Positions 1 through 10,592 of a stretch of DNA of 64,000 nucleotides are shown here, in pieces (within the stretch, counting starts at the first letter, position 1; the number at the start of each line of letters is the position of its first letter). Source of the DNA: an uncultured Clostridia bacterium (GTDB taxonomy: Bacteria > Bacillota > Clostridia > Oscillospirales > Ruminococcaceae); the NCBI GenBank assembly GCA_947629905.1, contig CANRFM010000006.1, forward strand, positions 31,451 through 95,450, given 5' to 3'. Below the pieces are notes generated by a model. The model saw only the letters and a list, made by a program, of their open reading frames with translations, had not been told where the DNA came from and did not search any database. The position numbers and the translations under genes were made by a program.

Positions 1-528
1 CAGATAGCCTACCTTAGCGCCGTCGTTCTTTTCCGTTGAACCCTCTGTCGCTGCACGGTCAATGCCGGTGATCTCTACAGGCGTAGAGTCACCTTCCTTT
101 GCGCTGTCAGCTACTTTACCGGATACAACGAGGAACACGCCGTCCTGCTTGATGCGGTATTGCGGATCAGTAAGACCAGAAGAATAGGTTACGGTGATCA
201 CACCGCTGGTGGACATATCTGTCTCAAAGGCAGTTACCCCGTCCCACTTTTCAGCGTCATCAACACCGCTGGGTGCAATATCTCCCAGTTTTACGTCAGA
301 AACCGTGATAACAGACGGGTCATATGTCAATGCGAACTCGCACACGGACACACCGTCTGCCGGCACGCCACCCATCTCAACATTCAGTGTAAATGCTTCA
401 CCTCCTGCGGCTACGGTCACGTTCTCACCTGTAAGAGATACCGTGTCTGCTGCGGCTACAGCCTGAGCCGAAAATGATGCCAGCATGGACAAAGCTGCCA
501 GCCCGGCAACGATTTTCCTTACCTTCAT
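1..528 (-). CDS. Secreted cohesin-domain protein (scaffoldin-like), 3' end outside window
   Basis: Reading leftward from an ATG at 528, the frame stays open to the window edge (176 codons), so the gene is partial. Residues 1-26 are a signal peptide (KVRK, hydrophobic stretch, AQAVAA). From about residue 28 the sequence has cohesin character: beta-strand segments around VTVAAGGEAFTLNVEM, then VCEFALTYDPSVITVSDV, then FLVVSGKVADSAKEGDS. Cohesins bind dockerins to assemble cellulosomes on the cell surface. An AGGAGG ribosome site lies just upstream and a strong promoter at 677-705. What follows the cohesin (more cohesins, a dockerin, an anchor) cannot be seen. The cohesin call is by pattern, not by search. 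Confidence 0.8.
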   Translation of the reverse strand, partial: MKVRKIVAGLAALSMLASFSAQAVAAADTVSLTGENVTVAAGGEAFTLNVEMGGVPADGVSVCEFALTYDPSVITVSDVKLGDIAPSGVDDAEKWDGVTAFETDMSTSGVITVTYSSGLTDPQYRIKQDGVFLVVSGKVADSAKEGDSTPVEITGIDRAATEGSTEKNDGAKVGYL

Positions 529-676
529 TAGTCGTTCCTCCTTTAATTCAATTGGGTTTTGGTGTTTTGAAAGTAATACAAGCCATATAACCAAAGGAAG
601 CCGCACTTCCTCAAATTATATCCTCATACCATCGGCAGATACAGGGCATACCGTCCCTACATATCTACATACTGTT

Positions 677-705
677 ATTATAGGGCAAATATTCACATAA
701 GTCAA
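677..705 (-). promoter_or_regulatory. Sigma-A promoter of the cohesin gene
   Basis: On the minus strand TTGACT (700-705) and TATAAT (677-682) are separated by exactly 17 bases, giving a leader of about 140 nt before the cohesin ATG. The leader holds no obvious riboswitch. I see no gene in 706-912. Confidence 0.75.
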
Positions 706-912
706 GAGAATTTATAACATTTTGTGTAATATGTAGAATATTCCTGTATCGCTTTGTACATCGTGCACAACTCACCGAGCCTGCTTGTCCGATTGCAGCA
801 GACACAATTCCGGCTGTACACATCGTTCATACTTTCTGCCAATTTAATTATATAACAACCATGAAAAAAAGTAAATACTTTTTGAAAAATTCATCAATTT
901 TCACAAAAACGA

Positions 913-960
913 CCCCTCATTTTTTCGCTTTTTCACCAGACAAAAGCAAAAAGTGAGGGG
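913..960 (-). terminator. Rho-independent terminator of the capA-like gene
   Basis: Inverted repeat with CCCCTCA/TGAGGGG outer arms and AAAAGC-rich inner arms, followed on the minus strand by TCGTTTTTG. It sits 25 bases past the stop of the CapA-like gene. Confidence 0.75.
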
Positions 961-984
961 AAGTTTCCATTTCGTGCTATGGGT

Positions 985-2238
985 TCACTCCGTCAGGCGG
1001 TACGCTTCCGGCACATTTTCCTCGATAATGCTCCGGATCACGTCCCTGCTCCAGACTTTCGCCGTGCCCCACGGGGAGTACGGCAGTCCGTGCTGTGCGA
1101 TCAGATCGTCCGTGTACATATTATACGGGTATACCCGCACATTAGAGAGGCTGCCGTCATCGTACTGCGTAATGACCGGCATCAAGCCCGGTGCTTCGAT
1201 CGTGACCACGCCGTCCTTGCGCACAATGTCAAATTCTGCCATTCCGCCGACCATGTTGAAGCTGTCCGTCTGCCCGGAAATGAAATTCCCCAGCGAATAG
1301 TACACAAACCCCTGCGTGCCGTCGGGTCTTGTCAAATATTCCATCGTCTGGAGTGTATGCGGACCTGTGCCGATAACAACATCTGCGCCCCAGTCGATCA
1401 GATCCTGCGCAAGCGACTTCACGGCATCCGTGACAACGTGCGTATCCTCCACGCCCCAATGCGCCGAAACAACCACGCAGTCCACCTGTTCTTTCAGCTC
1501 CCCGATCTGCCGCTGCATCAGTTCCCGGTCGGAGGTGTAGGGGATCTCCATTTCCGAATCCGCCGGCAGGGAATAGCCGTTCGTATGCTCCGTATAGCCA
1601 AGCACGCCGACCTTGATGCCATTCACTTCGGTAATGCGGTAGTCGTCCATGTCAGCCGCATCCCGGTAAGCCCCCAGCACCAGCAGCCCCGGATGCGCAC
1701 CGACCTGCCCGTCCCAGTAATCTAAACACGCCCGCATTCCGTCAGAGCCCTTGTCCAGTACATGGTTATTTGCCATGTTGATGATGTCAAAGCCGAGGTC
1801 GATCAGCTCGTCCCCCAGTTCATCCGGGGAGCAGAAATTCAGGTTCGAGCCCGAGATCTCATACTCACCGCCGCAGATGACCGTCTCCTGATTGATAAAA
1901 GCAAGATCCGCATCGGCGATCGTGTCTGCCACATTCTGGTAACAGTAGTGGAAATTGTAGGCTTCCCCGTTTTCGGCGTGTTCGGCAGCGGATTCATAGA
2001 CCCTTGTGTGGATGAGGTTGTCCCCCACCGCCACAAAGCTGACCTTGCTGTCCTCTGCGGTATCCGGGGCAGTCGTTTCCGTTTCGGGGATGGTTTCAGC
2101 GGGTATGGTCTCGAGCGGTACAGGTGTTCCGGTCTGCGGGAGCGTTTCGCCCTCGGCAGGGGTGCGGACTTTACTGATACTGCCGCAGCCGGTGCAGAAC
2201 ACCAGCAGCACGGCAAGACATAATGACATACGTTTCAT
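985..2238 (-). CDS. CapA-family lipoprotein (PGA_cap metallophosphatase-like)
   Basis: 417 residues. The N-terminus is a lipoprotein signal with a lipobox near residues 15-18 (FCTGC), then a Pro/Thr/Glu-rich linker to about residue 60. The catalytic-type domain follows: VSFVAVGDNLIHTRV at the start, FINQETVICGG, MANNHVLDKG, SAHWGVED, and GTGPHTLQ. These match the CapA/PGA synthesis family, which has a calcineurin-like phosphoesterase fold. In other bacteria CapA acts in poly-gamma-glutamate export or anchoring, but many members lack the CapBC partners, as here, and their substrate is unknown. A ribosome site (GGAAGA) precedes the ATG; it has its own promoter and terminator, so it appears monocistronic. 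Confidence 0.85.
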   Translation of the reverse strand: MKRMSLCLAVLLVFCTGCGSISKVRTPAEGETLPQTGTPVPLETIPAETIPETETTAPDTAEDSKVSFVAVGDNLIHTRVYESAAEHAENGEAYNFHYCYQNVADTIADADLAFINQETVICGGEYEISGSNLNFCSPDELGDELIDLGFDIINMANNHVLDKGSDGMRACLDYWDGQVGAHPGLLVLGAYRDAADMDDYRITEVNGIKVGVLGYTEHTNGYSLPADSEMEIPYTSDRELMQRQIGELKEQVDCVVVSAHWGVEDTHVVTDAVKSLAQDLIDWGADVVIGTGPHTLQTMEYLTRPDGTQGFVYYSLGNFISGQTDSFNMVGGMAEFDIVRKDGVVTIEAPGLMPVITQYDDGSLSNVRVYPYNMYTDDLIAQHGLPYSPWGTAKVWSRDVIRSIIEENVPEAYRLTE

Positions 2239-2264
2239 GGTATCTTCCTTTCAGGTTTTTCTTT

Positions 2265-2293
2265 AGTATAGCACATTTTACCGGAAAATGCAA
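2265..2293 (-). promoter_or_regulatory. Sigma-A promoter of the capA-like gene
   Basis: Minus strand TTGCAT (2288-2293) and TATACT (2265-2270) with a 17-base spacer, about 25 bases upstream of the start codon. Confidence 0.7.
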
Positions 2294-2314
2294 CAGGGTC
2301 TGTAAATGTAGCAT

Positions 2315-2752
2315 TCACTCCGTTGCTGTCTCCGTCTCCTCATAGTGAAAATCATTTTCACGCAGTGCATCCAGCAAAGCCTGATAGGCTTTTTCAGAGG
2401 CAAGATCATCCTTCACACGCACCGTTGTCACATCACCTGCCTCTTGCAGGGCTTTGAGCAGTTCTTCCGTGTCGGTGTAGGTATTGCTGTTGAATACATA
2501 CTCACTCCCATGCACCGTGACATTGAAAAAGGCTTCTGTTTCGGCAGTTTCCTCGGTTTCTGCCGCTTCTTCGGAGATTTCCGCAGTATCGGAAACACTG
2601 CTTCCCGCATTGGAACTGCCGGAACCGTCACCGTCCCCCGAACCGCCTAAGCCAAATCCGTTGTTACACTTCGTGAAAATCAAAAAAACAGCAATTACAA
2701 TAAGCAACAAAAAGATAATTGCACATAAACATTTTATTATTTTTCCCATCAT
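2315..2752 (-). CDS. Single-pass membrane protein with an ExbD/TolR-like extracytoplasmic domain
   Basis: 145 residues. One membrane segment at about residues 5-27 (LCAIIFLLLIVIAVFLIF), a Gly/Ser/Asp-rich and then Glu/Ala-rich linker (28-70), and a small C-terminal domain from about 72. That domain (FFNVTVHGSEYVFNSNTY, then EELLKALQEAG, then VRVKDDLASEKAYQALLDAL) has the pattern of the ExbD/TolR outer domain: a strand carrying the glycine turn, an L-x2-L helix, then the D-x-(8)-helix. The start overlaps the upstream gene's stop (TAATG), so it is translationally coupled to the ExbD-like gene at 2752-3366. The family assignment is inference from pattern; the role in this operon is unknown. Confidence 0.6.
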   Translation of the reverse strand: MMGKIIKCLCAIIFLLLIVIAVFLIFTKCNNGFGLGGSGDGDGSGSSNAGSSVSDTAEISEEAAETEETAETEAFFNVTVHGSEYVFNSNTYTDTEELLKALQEAGDVTTVRVKDDLASEKAYQALLDALRENDFHYEETETATE

Positions 2753-3366
2753 TATTCCTCCTCAAAACTAATATCTGTCGGCAAATAAAAGAGATACTGG
2801 TGCTTTTCCTTAAGCTGTTCCAGTGCATCTTCTACATTTCCCTTTGCTTTTCTGGAACCGTCCTCCGCTGAATCATACAGCAGCATACAGAGGATAGCCG
2901 TTTCGTTTCCGTACTGTTCAACATAGGGGGCAATCTCTTCTTCCAGTTCCTCGGCAGTCTTGTTACGGACATCCGAAATCTTGCCGGACTCACCGCCGGC
3001 ACTTACGCCAAGCGTCCATGACTCGCCCTCGCCCGTCAGCTTCAGTTCCAGACCAAGACCGTCCTCAAAATCCAGCACGCCCTGTATGTATGCCCCTCTG
3101 TCGGCATCTTCCTGTTTCAGCAGGACAAGCTGTTCTTCCGCTTCCGCAAGGGCTTCGCTCGCTTTCTGCCACTCGGCATCCGCCTGCGCTTCCCGTTCCT
3201 CTGCCGCCTGCACACTCGCCTGCGCCTGTTCTTCCGCTTTTTCAACCGCCTGCCGGGAATTCAGCGTTGCATTCAGGACAAAGAAAAACAGCAGGATCAT
3301 TGTCACGTCAAGCAGGGATGTGAAATCCAGTATTATTTCACGTCTTTTCCGACTCATTTTTGTCAC
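2752..3366 (-). CDS. ExbD/TolR/MotB-like single-pass membrane protein
   Basis: 204 residues. The N-terminus reads cytoplasmic basic tail, then LDFTSLLDVTMILLFFFVL at about 13-32, which is the ExbD/TolR/MotB membrane helix with its proton-relaying aspartate (here in SLLDVTMIL). A long Glu/Ala/Gln coiled coil follows (about 40-90) and then a mixed alpha/beta domain. It starts 29 bases inside the upstream ExbB-like gene and its stop overlaps the next ATG, so the three form one operon. Family knowledge: such helices pair with ExbB/TolQ pentamers to form proton-driven motors. There is no OmpA-type peptidoglycan-binding domain, so it is not a MotB or ZorB. Its work in a monoderm is unknown. Confidence 0.7.
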   Translation of the reverse strand: MTKMSRKRREIILDFTSLLDVTMILLFFFVLNATLNSRQAVEKAEEQAQASVQAAEEREAQADAEWQKASEALAEAEEQLVLLKQEDADRGAYIQGVLDFEDGLGLELKLTGEGESWTLGVSAGGESGKISDVRNKTAEELEEEIAPYVEQYGNETAILCMLLYDSAEDGSRKAKGNVEDALEQLKEKHQYLFYLPTDISFEEE

Positions 3367-3799
3367 CCAAAATATGCAATTGTTTTCTTGCCCTTTCTAT
3401 CTGGTTTTCTATGTATGGCTGTACACATGAATTTACAATTTTGAAAACCACCGAAGAAATAATGCCCCATGCCGTGGAAGTCAATGCTGAAAAGAAATTC
3501 GACTGCATTTCCTCCGTTACACCGGATGACATATCCAACGTGATAAGTGCCATCACCGTGCCAAACATTCCCAACAGTGGAAACAAGGAAATGAATGTCA
3601 AAAAGACAGAATAACAAATTTCTGCAAGATAGTACACCCATTTTTTTAATTGTTTTCCCCCTGATTCATCAAAATTCTTTTTTATTGAATCCGTACTTGC
3701 TTTCGTTATAATAAGCAAAATCAATGCAATTATGGCAAATATAGCAATAAGTAAATTAAAAGGTTCAAAAATAGTCTTAGGAAACTCAATCAAACTCAT
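3338..3799 (-). CDS. MotA/TolQ/ExbB-family proton channel protein
   Basis: 153 residues with three hydrophobic segments: about 14-32, 55-85 and 100-122. The middle block FISLFPLLGMFGTVMALITL carries the family's P-L-L-G-x-x-G-T-V signature, and FFSALTSTAWGIISSVVF matches the following conserved A-L-x-x-T-x-x-G helix. In the family these helices form a pentameric channel around the ExbD-type dimer. The protein is short compared with E. coli ExbB or TolQ but keeps the core. First gene of a three-gene operon behind a perfect sigma-A promoter, and divergent from the ribbon-helix-helix gene at 3994. SD GGAAGGGG precedes the ATG. Confidence 0.75.
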   Translation of the reverse strand: MSLIEFPKTIFEPFNLLIAIFAIIALILLIITKASTDSIKKNFDESGGKQLKKWVYYLAEICYSVFLTFISLFPLLGMFGTVMALITLDMSSGVTEEMQSNFFSALTSTAWGIISSVVFKIVNSCVQPYIENQIERARKQLHILGDKNESEKT

Positions 3800-3834
3800 A
3801 TCGTTAGCCCCTTCCTAATCATTTGATTAACCTA

Positions 3835-3863
3835 ATTATACCACACCCCTCCCGAAATGTCAA
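3835..3863 (-). promoter_or_regulatory. Sigma-A promoter of the ExbB/ExbD-like operon
   Basis: Minus strand TTGACA (3858-3863), 17-base spacer, TATAAT (3835-3840): full consensus. The palindromes at 3891-3928 begin about 28 bases upstream of the -35. Confidence 0.8.
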
Positions 3864-3890
3864 CAAAATTCGATAGCTATCCCCCAAAAC

Positions 3891-3980
3891 TGACATTTTG
3901 TCATTTTAGATATATTTTGTATCTAAAACACCCACAAAGACACAAAACGATGTTAAAATAAAGTCAAAATAGATACAAAA
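3891..3980. promoter_or_regulatory. Palindrome cluster between divergent genes (candidate operator)
   Basis: Three related inverted repeats lie between the ExbB-like operon and the ribbon-helix-helix gene. TGACA-TTT-TGTCA is at 3891-3903. TTTTAGATA (3904-3912) is a perfect 9-base inverted match to TATCTAAAA (3920-3928). TTTTGTATCTA (3915-3925) recurs inverted as TAGATACAAAA at 3970-3980, just before the ribosome site of the small gene. Such spacing suits a regulator binding paired half-sites; the adjacent ribbon-helix-helix protein is the obvious candidate, by inference. Confidence 0.5.
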
Positions 3981-3993
3981 AGGAGTTTTTTCT

Positions 3994-4176
3994 ATGAAAA
4001 GTCTTTCCATCCGCATTGACGAGACAATGCTTGACAAGCTGCACGTGGTCGCTGATTATGAGGGGCGGTCGTGCAATTCCCAGATCCTCATCCTGATCCG
4101 GGACTGCATCCGGGCTTATGAAGCGGAACACGGTGTCATCGAATTCGGCAGCCCGGAGGAACAGCCGCACGGCTGA
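3994..4176 (+). CDS. Small ribbon-helix-helix (Arc/CopG-like) DNA-binding protein
   Basis: 60 residues. KSLSIRIDETMLDKLHVVAD supplies the short beta strand and first helix of the ribbon-helix-helix fold; YEGRSCNSQILILIRDCIRA supplies the turn and second helix. Proteins of this class bind DNA as dimers of dimers and often repress their own promoter or act as antitoxins. No toxin gene is adjacent. AAGGAG lies 8 bases upstream of the ATG. Its own promoter is not obvious; the spacer upstream is full of palindromes that it could bind. Confidence 0.7.
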   Translation: MKSLSIRIDETMLDKLHVVADYEGRSCNSQILILIRDCIRAYEAEHGVIEFGSPEEQPHG

Positions 4177-4227
4177 CCTCATTTTTTCAGAAATTAACCT
4201 TGCTTTCACAGTTCTGACACTTTCCTC

Positions 4228-4256
4228 TTGTAAAATAAGAAAAAATCTGCTATAAT
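4228..4256 (+). promoter_or_regulatory. Sigma-A promoter of the two-component pair
   Basis: TTGTAA (4228-4233), 17-base spacer, TATAAT (4251-4256), followed by a short leader to the response regulator. Confidence 0.75.
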
Positions 4257-4287
4257 AAAAGAAAGTATCTGAAAGGAAGTGCAGTAC

Positions 4288-4971
4288 ATGAGCAAACTGC
4301 TGATCGTGGACGATGAGGTCAATATCCGTGCCGTCGTCCGGGAATATGCCGAATTTGAGGACTACGAGGTCGATGAAGCTTCCAACGGCATGGAAGCCGT
4401 GGAACTCTGCAAAGAGAACGACTACGACCTCATCATTATGGACGTGATGATGCCCAAACTGGACGGCTACTCTGCCAGCAAGGAGATCCGCCGCCGCAAG
4501 GACATCCCGATCATCATGCTTTCCGCACGGGGGGAGGAGTATGACAAGCTGTTCGGCTTTGAGATCGGGGTCGATGATTACGTCGTCAAGCCCTTTTCCC
4601 CGAAAGAACTAATGGCTCGTGTCCGTGCCGTGCTTGCCCGCCGGAAAGCCCCTGCCCCCGTCGAAGCCCCTGCCGAACACCTGAAATTTCAGGGGTTGGA
4701 GATCGACATCCCCGGCAGAGAGGTCTACGTGGACGGCAAGAAAGCTTCCATGACCCCCAAGGAGTATGACCTGCTCTTCTTCCTCGTGCGCAACAAGGGG
4801 CTTGCCATGACACGGGACAAGCTGCTCGAATCCGTGTGGGGGTACGATTTCTTCGGGGACGACCGGACAGTCGATACCCATATCAAGATGCTCCGGGGCA
4901 ATCTCGGCAAATATCGCCATTTTATCGTCACACTGCGGGGTATGGGGTATAAATTCGACGATGCGGAGTAA
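4288..4971 (+). CDS. OmpR/PhoB-family response regulator
   Basis: 227 residues from the ATG at 4288, chosen over an in-frame GTG at 4279 because AGGAAG is correctly spaced only for the ATG. Receiver domain: acidic pair D8-D9 (LLIVDDE), phospho-acceptor D52 (IIMDVMMPKLDG), and the conserved lysine in VDDYVVKPFSP near residue 101. A winged-helix output domain covers about 130-225 (MTPKEYDLLFFLVRN, then VDTHIKMLRGNLG, ending GMGYKFD). It should bind promoter DNA once phosphorylated by the histidine kinase encoded next, whose ATG overlaps this gene's end. The signal and target genes are unknown. Confidence 0.93.
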   Translation: MSKLLIVDDEVNIRAVVREYAEFEDYEVDEASNGMEAVELCKENDYDLIIMDVMMPKLDGYSASKEIRRRKDIPIIMLSARGEEYDKLFGFEIGVDDYVVKPFSPKELMARVRAVLARRKAPAPVEAPAEHLKFQGLEIDIPGREVYVDGKKASMTPKEYDLLFFLVRNKGLAMTRDKLLESVWGYDFFGDDRTVDTHIKMLRGNLGKYRHFIVTLRGMGYKFDDAE

Positions 4972-6376
4972 AAAGGACTTTCTGCGGCGCATTCCCCTGC
5001 GGATGCAGTTTGCGGTCAGCTTCTGTGTGTTCACCATTCTCATTTCCGGGCTGCTGTGGCTGTTTGAGATCGTCCTGCTCGAAAAATTTTACTCCAACAG
5101 CAAGGTCGCCGAAACCCGCCGCATCAGCGAAGCCCTCGTGCAGTCCTACTACAACGACCCCATGGCGGATTTCCTGAAAGAACTCAACAGCGCCGCCATC
5201 AACAACCAGATGTGCATTACCGTTCTCGATAAAAGTCACCGCTACAAGCGGGACGTGATGAACAACACCTGCCTGCTGCACGGGGTCGGGAATTTGCAGA
5301 GTGCTTTTCTCGAAGAACTGGAAAAAAGCAAGGACGGCACGATCTCCCTACAGGTCTATAATGAGCAGATCGGCATGGAAATGCTGGTCTACGGCACGAC
5401 ATTCGGGGAGGATGGTGAGGTGCAGGGGTGCATTTTCCTGAATACTATCCTCGAACCGGTCGGCACGACTGCCAAGATGCTGAAACGGGGCATTCTGATT
5501 TTCAGCGGCGTGATACTGGTCATCGGCTGTGCGATCGCCTTTTTGCTGTCCAGCCGCCTGTCCGTGCCCATTGTGCGCATTACCGAATCCGCCAAACGCA
5601 TGGCACACGGCGACTATGCGACCCGCTTCGAGGGCGGCAGCTGCCGGGAAGTGGATGAGCTCGCCCGTGCGCTTGCGTATGCGGAGGAGGAAATTTCACG
5701 GGCGGATGCCATGCAGCGTGATCTGGTGGCAAATGTATCGCACGACCTGCGCACCCCTCTCACCATGCTGAAAGCCTATGCCGAAATGATCCGTGACCTC
5801 TCCGGGGACAACCCCGTCAAGCGCAATGCCCATTTGCAGGTCATCATTGACGAAACAGACCGCCTGACGGCACTGGTGAATGATATTCTCGACCTCTCCA
5901 AACTCGAAAGCGGCAGCCAGAAACTGGAACTGGAAACGATCGACGCTGCCATCTGGCTGGCGGACATCGTGGAGCGCTACAAAGGCATTTCCGATCAGAT
6001 GGGCTATCACATCGACTTCACGCCGGATGCCCCGAAACAGATCACCTGCGACCCTGCCAAGCTCGAGCGTGTCGTCTGCAACCTCATCCACAACGCCATT
6101 AACTACACCGGTGAGGACAAGCAGGTCTTTGTCCGGCAGATCAATACCGAAAAGGGCGTGCGCATCGAAGTGCAGGACACGGGCGACGGCATTGAGGAAG
6201 ATAAAATTTCCCGCATTTTCGACAAATACTACCGCAGCGAAAACCACAAGCGGGAAGTCGTCGGCACGGGACTTGGGCTGTCCATTGTCAAGGCGATTTT
6301 GAAAATGCACAATTGCAGCTACGGCGTGCGTTCCCGTTTGGGGGAAGGCTCGGTGTTCTGGTTCGAGATCACATAG
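4961..6376 (+). CDS. Membrane sensor histidine kinase
   Basis: 471 residues. Membrane helix at about 15-36, an extracytoplasmic sensor region of about 130 residues, a second helix around 175-197 (GILIFSGVILVIGCAIAFLL), then HAMP (SRLSVPIVRITESAKRMA). HisKA has its phospho-accepting histidine in VANVSHDLRTPL. The ATPase domain shows the N box (VVCNLIHNAINY), the G1 box (VQDTGDGIEED), the F box (IFDKYYRS) and the G2 box (VGTGLGLSIV). The start lies within the response regulator's last codons, so the two are cotranslated. The layout resembles VanS/PhoR-type cell-envelope sensors, but the ligand is unknown. Confidence 0.93.
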   Translation: MRSKKDFLRRIPLRMQFAVSFCVFTILISGLLWLFEIVLLEKFYSNSKVAETRRISEALVQSYYNDPMADFLKELNSAAINNQMCITVLDKSHRYKRDVMNNTCLLHGVGNLQSAFLEELEKSKDGTISLQVYNEQIGMEMLVYGTTFGEDGEVQGCIFLNTILEPVGTTAKMLKRGILIFSGVILVIGCAIAFLLSSRLSVPIVRITESAKRMAHGDYATRFEGGSCREVDELARALAYAEEEISRADAMQRDLVANVSHDLRTPLTMLKAYAEMIRDLSGDNPVKRNAHLQVIIDETDRLTALVNDILDLSKLESGSQKLELETIDAAIWLADIVERYKGISDQMGYHIDFTPDAPKQITCDPAKLERVVCNLIHNAINYTGEDKQVFVRQINTEKGVRIEVQDTGDGIEEDKISRIFDKYYRSENHKREVVGTGLGLSIVKAILKMHNCSYGVRSRLGEGSVFWFEIT

Positions 6377-6517
6377 CGCATAGAATGCAAAACGATAGTT
6401 TCACAAAATTATCACATAATTATCATATGTTCATCACATATTACTGTTACACTATTAACTGTGATAACGTTTTACCCCAACGTTATTACTATCCCCAATA
6501 ATCCCTATATCATGCAC

Positions 6518-6557
6518 AAACCCCCTCTGGTTCGCCGGAGGGGGTTTATGTTTTTTC
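6518..6557 (+). terminator. Terminator of the two-component operon
   Basis: AAACCCCCTC (6518-6527) pairs with GAGGGGGTTT (6538-6547), followed by ATGTTTTTTCTGTTTT on the plus strand. 6377-6517 between the kinase stop and this hairpin is AT-rich with no gene seen. Confidence 0.8.
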
Positions 6558-6569
6558 TGTTTTGATCAA

Positions 6570-6605
6570 CACCGCACAAAGACCGGCTGACGGCTTTGTG
6601 CGGTG
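6570..6605 (-). terminator. Hairpin just past the pyrG stop
   Basis: Perfect 12-base arms, CACCGCACAAAG and CTTTGTGCGGTG. No clear U tract follows on the minus strand, so it may be a terminator or only a 3' stabilising hairpin. Confidence 0.45.
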
Positions 6606-6611
6606 TATCCT

Positions 6612-9534
<2,923 letters not shown>

Positions 9535-9569
9535 ATGCGTATGCCCCCTTTCACACGGTATCACCTATC

Positions 9570-9598
9570 ATTATAGCATATTTTTTTGAAGAATGCAA
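9570..9598 (-). promoter_or_regulatory. Sigma-A promoter of the ROK-type regulator
   Basis: Minus strand TTGCAT (9593-9598), 17-base spacer, TATAAT (9570-9575). Confidence 0.75.
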
Positions 9599-9658
9599 GC
9601 CCCTTTCTGTTTTTTGCCCAGTTTCCGGATAAGCTGAAAAAACATGGCAACCAAAGTT

Positions 9659-10576
9659 TCAGGCGATCCACCCGTAGACCAGCATCATGAACGGCATCGT
9701 TGCCATGGAGAGCAGTGTCGTCACCCCGAACAGCTCGGAAGCATACGCCGCATTGCGTTTGTACATCAGCGCCATCATCGTGCAGATAGCTGCACTTGGG
9801 GCAGCGGCAGCGGCGACGACCGTCATCTTGACGATCTCCTCTGCCGGGAACGGGAGCAGGATCAGAATGGTCAGGAACGGCACAAGCAGCAGTTTCAGGA
9901 AAGCCACATAGAACACCCTCGGCTTGCGCAGCACTGCCGGAAGGTCGGTCTGTGCGATCGTTGCCCCTGCCACGAACATGGCAAGCGGTGTGTTGAGGTT
10001 GCCGACCATTTCCAGTGCTTCTGTCAGGACACCCGGCAAGGTGATCTGCGCAAAGAACAGCACCAGCCCGATCACAATGGCAATAATTGCCGGCGAGTAC
10101 AGCACCCGCACCAGTGATTTCAGGGAGCGGCTGCCGGACATCTGCATGACACCATGCGACCACACCAGAAAATTGAACAGTGTCAGGAATGCCGTCACAT
10201 AGAACACGCCCTCGTAACCGAACATTGCCTGTACCAGCGGAATGCCCATAAAGCCGCAGTTGGAATAGACGGCGGAAAAGCGTTCGATCTCGGCTTCCCT
10301 GCCCTCTTTTTTCCGGATGAGGAGGTAGGCGGTCAGGTAGGCAGCCGCAAAGGAAAGCCCTGCCAGTAAAAACGTCCAGCCTAAATTCGCCACCAGTTCC
10401 GCTTCGAGTTTCCGCTGGTAGGCAAGCAGGATCACCACCGGATTGACGACCTTGAGGACAAGGGAGCTGATCTCGCTGACGGTGTCCTTTGAGAGCAGTT
10501 TCAGCCGGAAACAGCCTGCCCCCACAAGGATCAGGAACAGCATGATACAAGCCTGTTTCAGAATGACAAGTGCCAT
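9659..10576 (-). CDS. AEC-family permease (auxin efflux carrier / malate permease-like)
   Basis: 305 residues from the ATG at 10576, which has GGAGG nine bases ahead; an upstream in-frame ATG would run into the preceding gene. About ten membrane helices in two five-helix halves are visible. Family-type patterns include FSAVYSNCGFMGIPLVQAMFG (helix with N-x-G-F-M-G-I-P) in the first half, and LNTPLAMFVAGATIAQTDLP plus ALMYKRNAAYASELFGVTTLLS in the second. AEC members carry organic acids or auxin-like molecules; the substrate here is not deducible. It begins 17 bases after the O-antigen-ligase-like gene and is probably cotranscribed with it. Confidence 0.88.
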   Translation of the reverse strand: MALVILKQACIMLFLILVGAGCFRLKLLSKDTVSEISSLVLKVVNPVVILLAYQRKLEAELVANLGWTFLLAGLSFAAAYLTAYLLIRKKEGREAEIERFSAVYSNCGFMGIPLVQAMFGYEGVFYVTAFLTLFNFLVWSHGVMQMSGSRSLKSLVRVLYSPAIIAIVIGLVLFFAQITLPGVLTEALEMVGNLNTPLAMFVAGATIAQTDLPAVLRKPRVFYVAFLKLLLVPFLTILILLPFPAEEIVKMTVVAAAAAPSAAICTMMALMYKRNAAYASELFGVTTLLSMATMPFMMLVYGWIA

Positions 10577-10592
10577 GATGCAGCGCCTCCGG

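Noticed and set aside
2315..3799. Zorya-type defence (ZorA/ZorB)
   Set aside because: There is no OmpA-like peptidoglycan domain and no ZorC, ZorD or ZorE gene next to it.
3994..4176. Antitoxin of a toxin-antitoxin pair
   Set aside because: No toxin-like gene lies on either side; the downstream neighbour is a two-component pair with its own promoter.
4279..4290. GTG at 4279 as the response regulator start
   Set aside because: The ribosome site overlaps it; the ATG at 4288 is correctly spaced and gives the usual N-terminus.
9561..10550. Long minus-strand frame across the AEC permease
   Set aside because: Cys/Arg-rich shadow of the permease frame with no membrane pattern.
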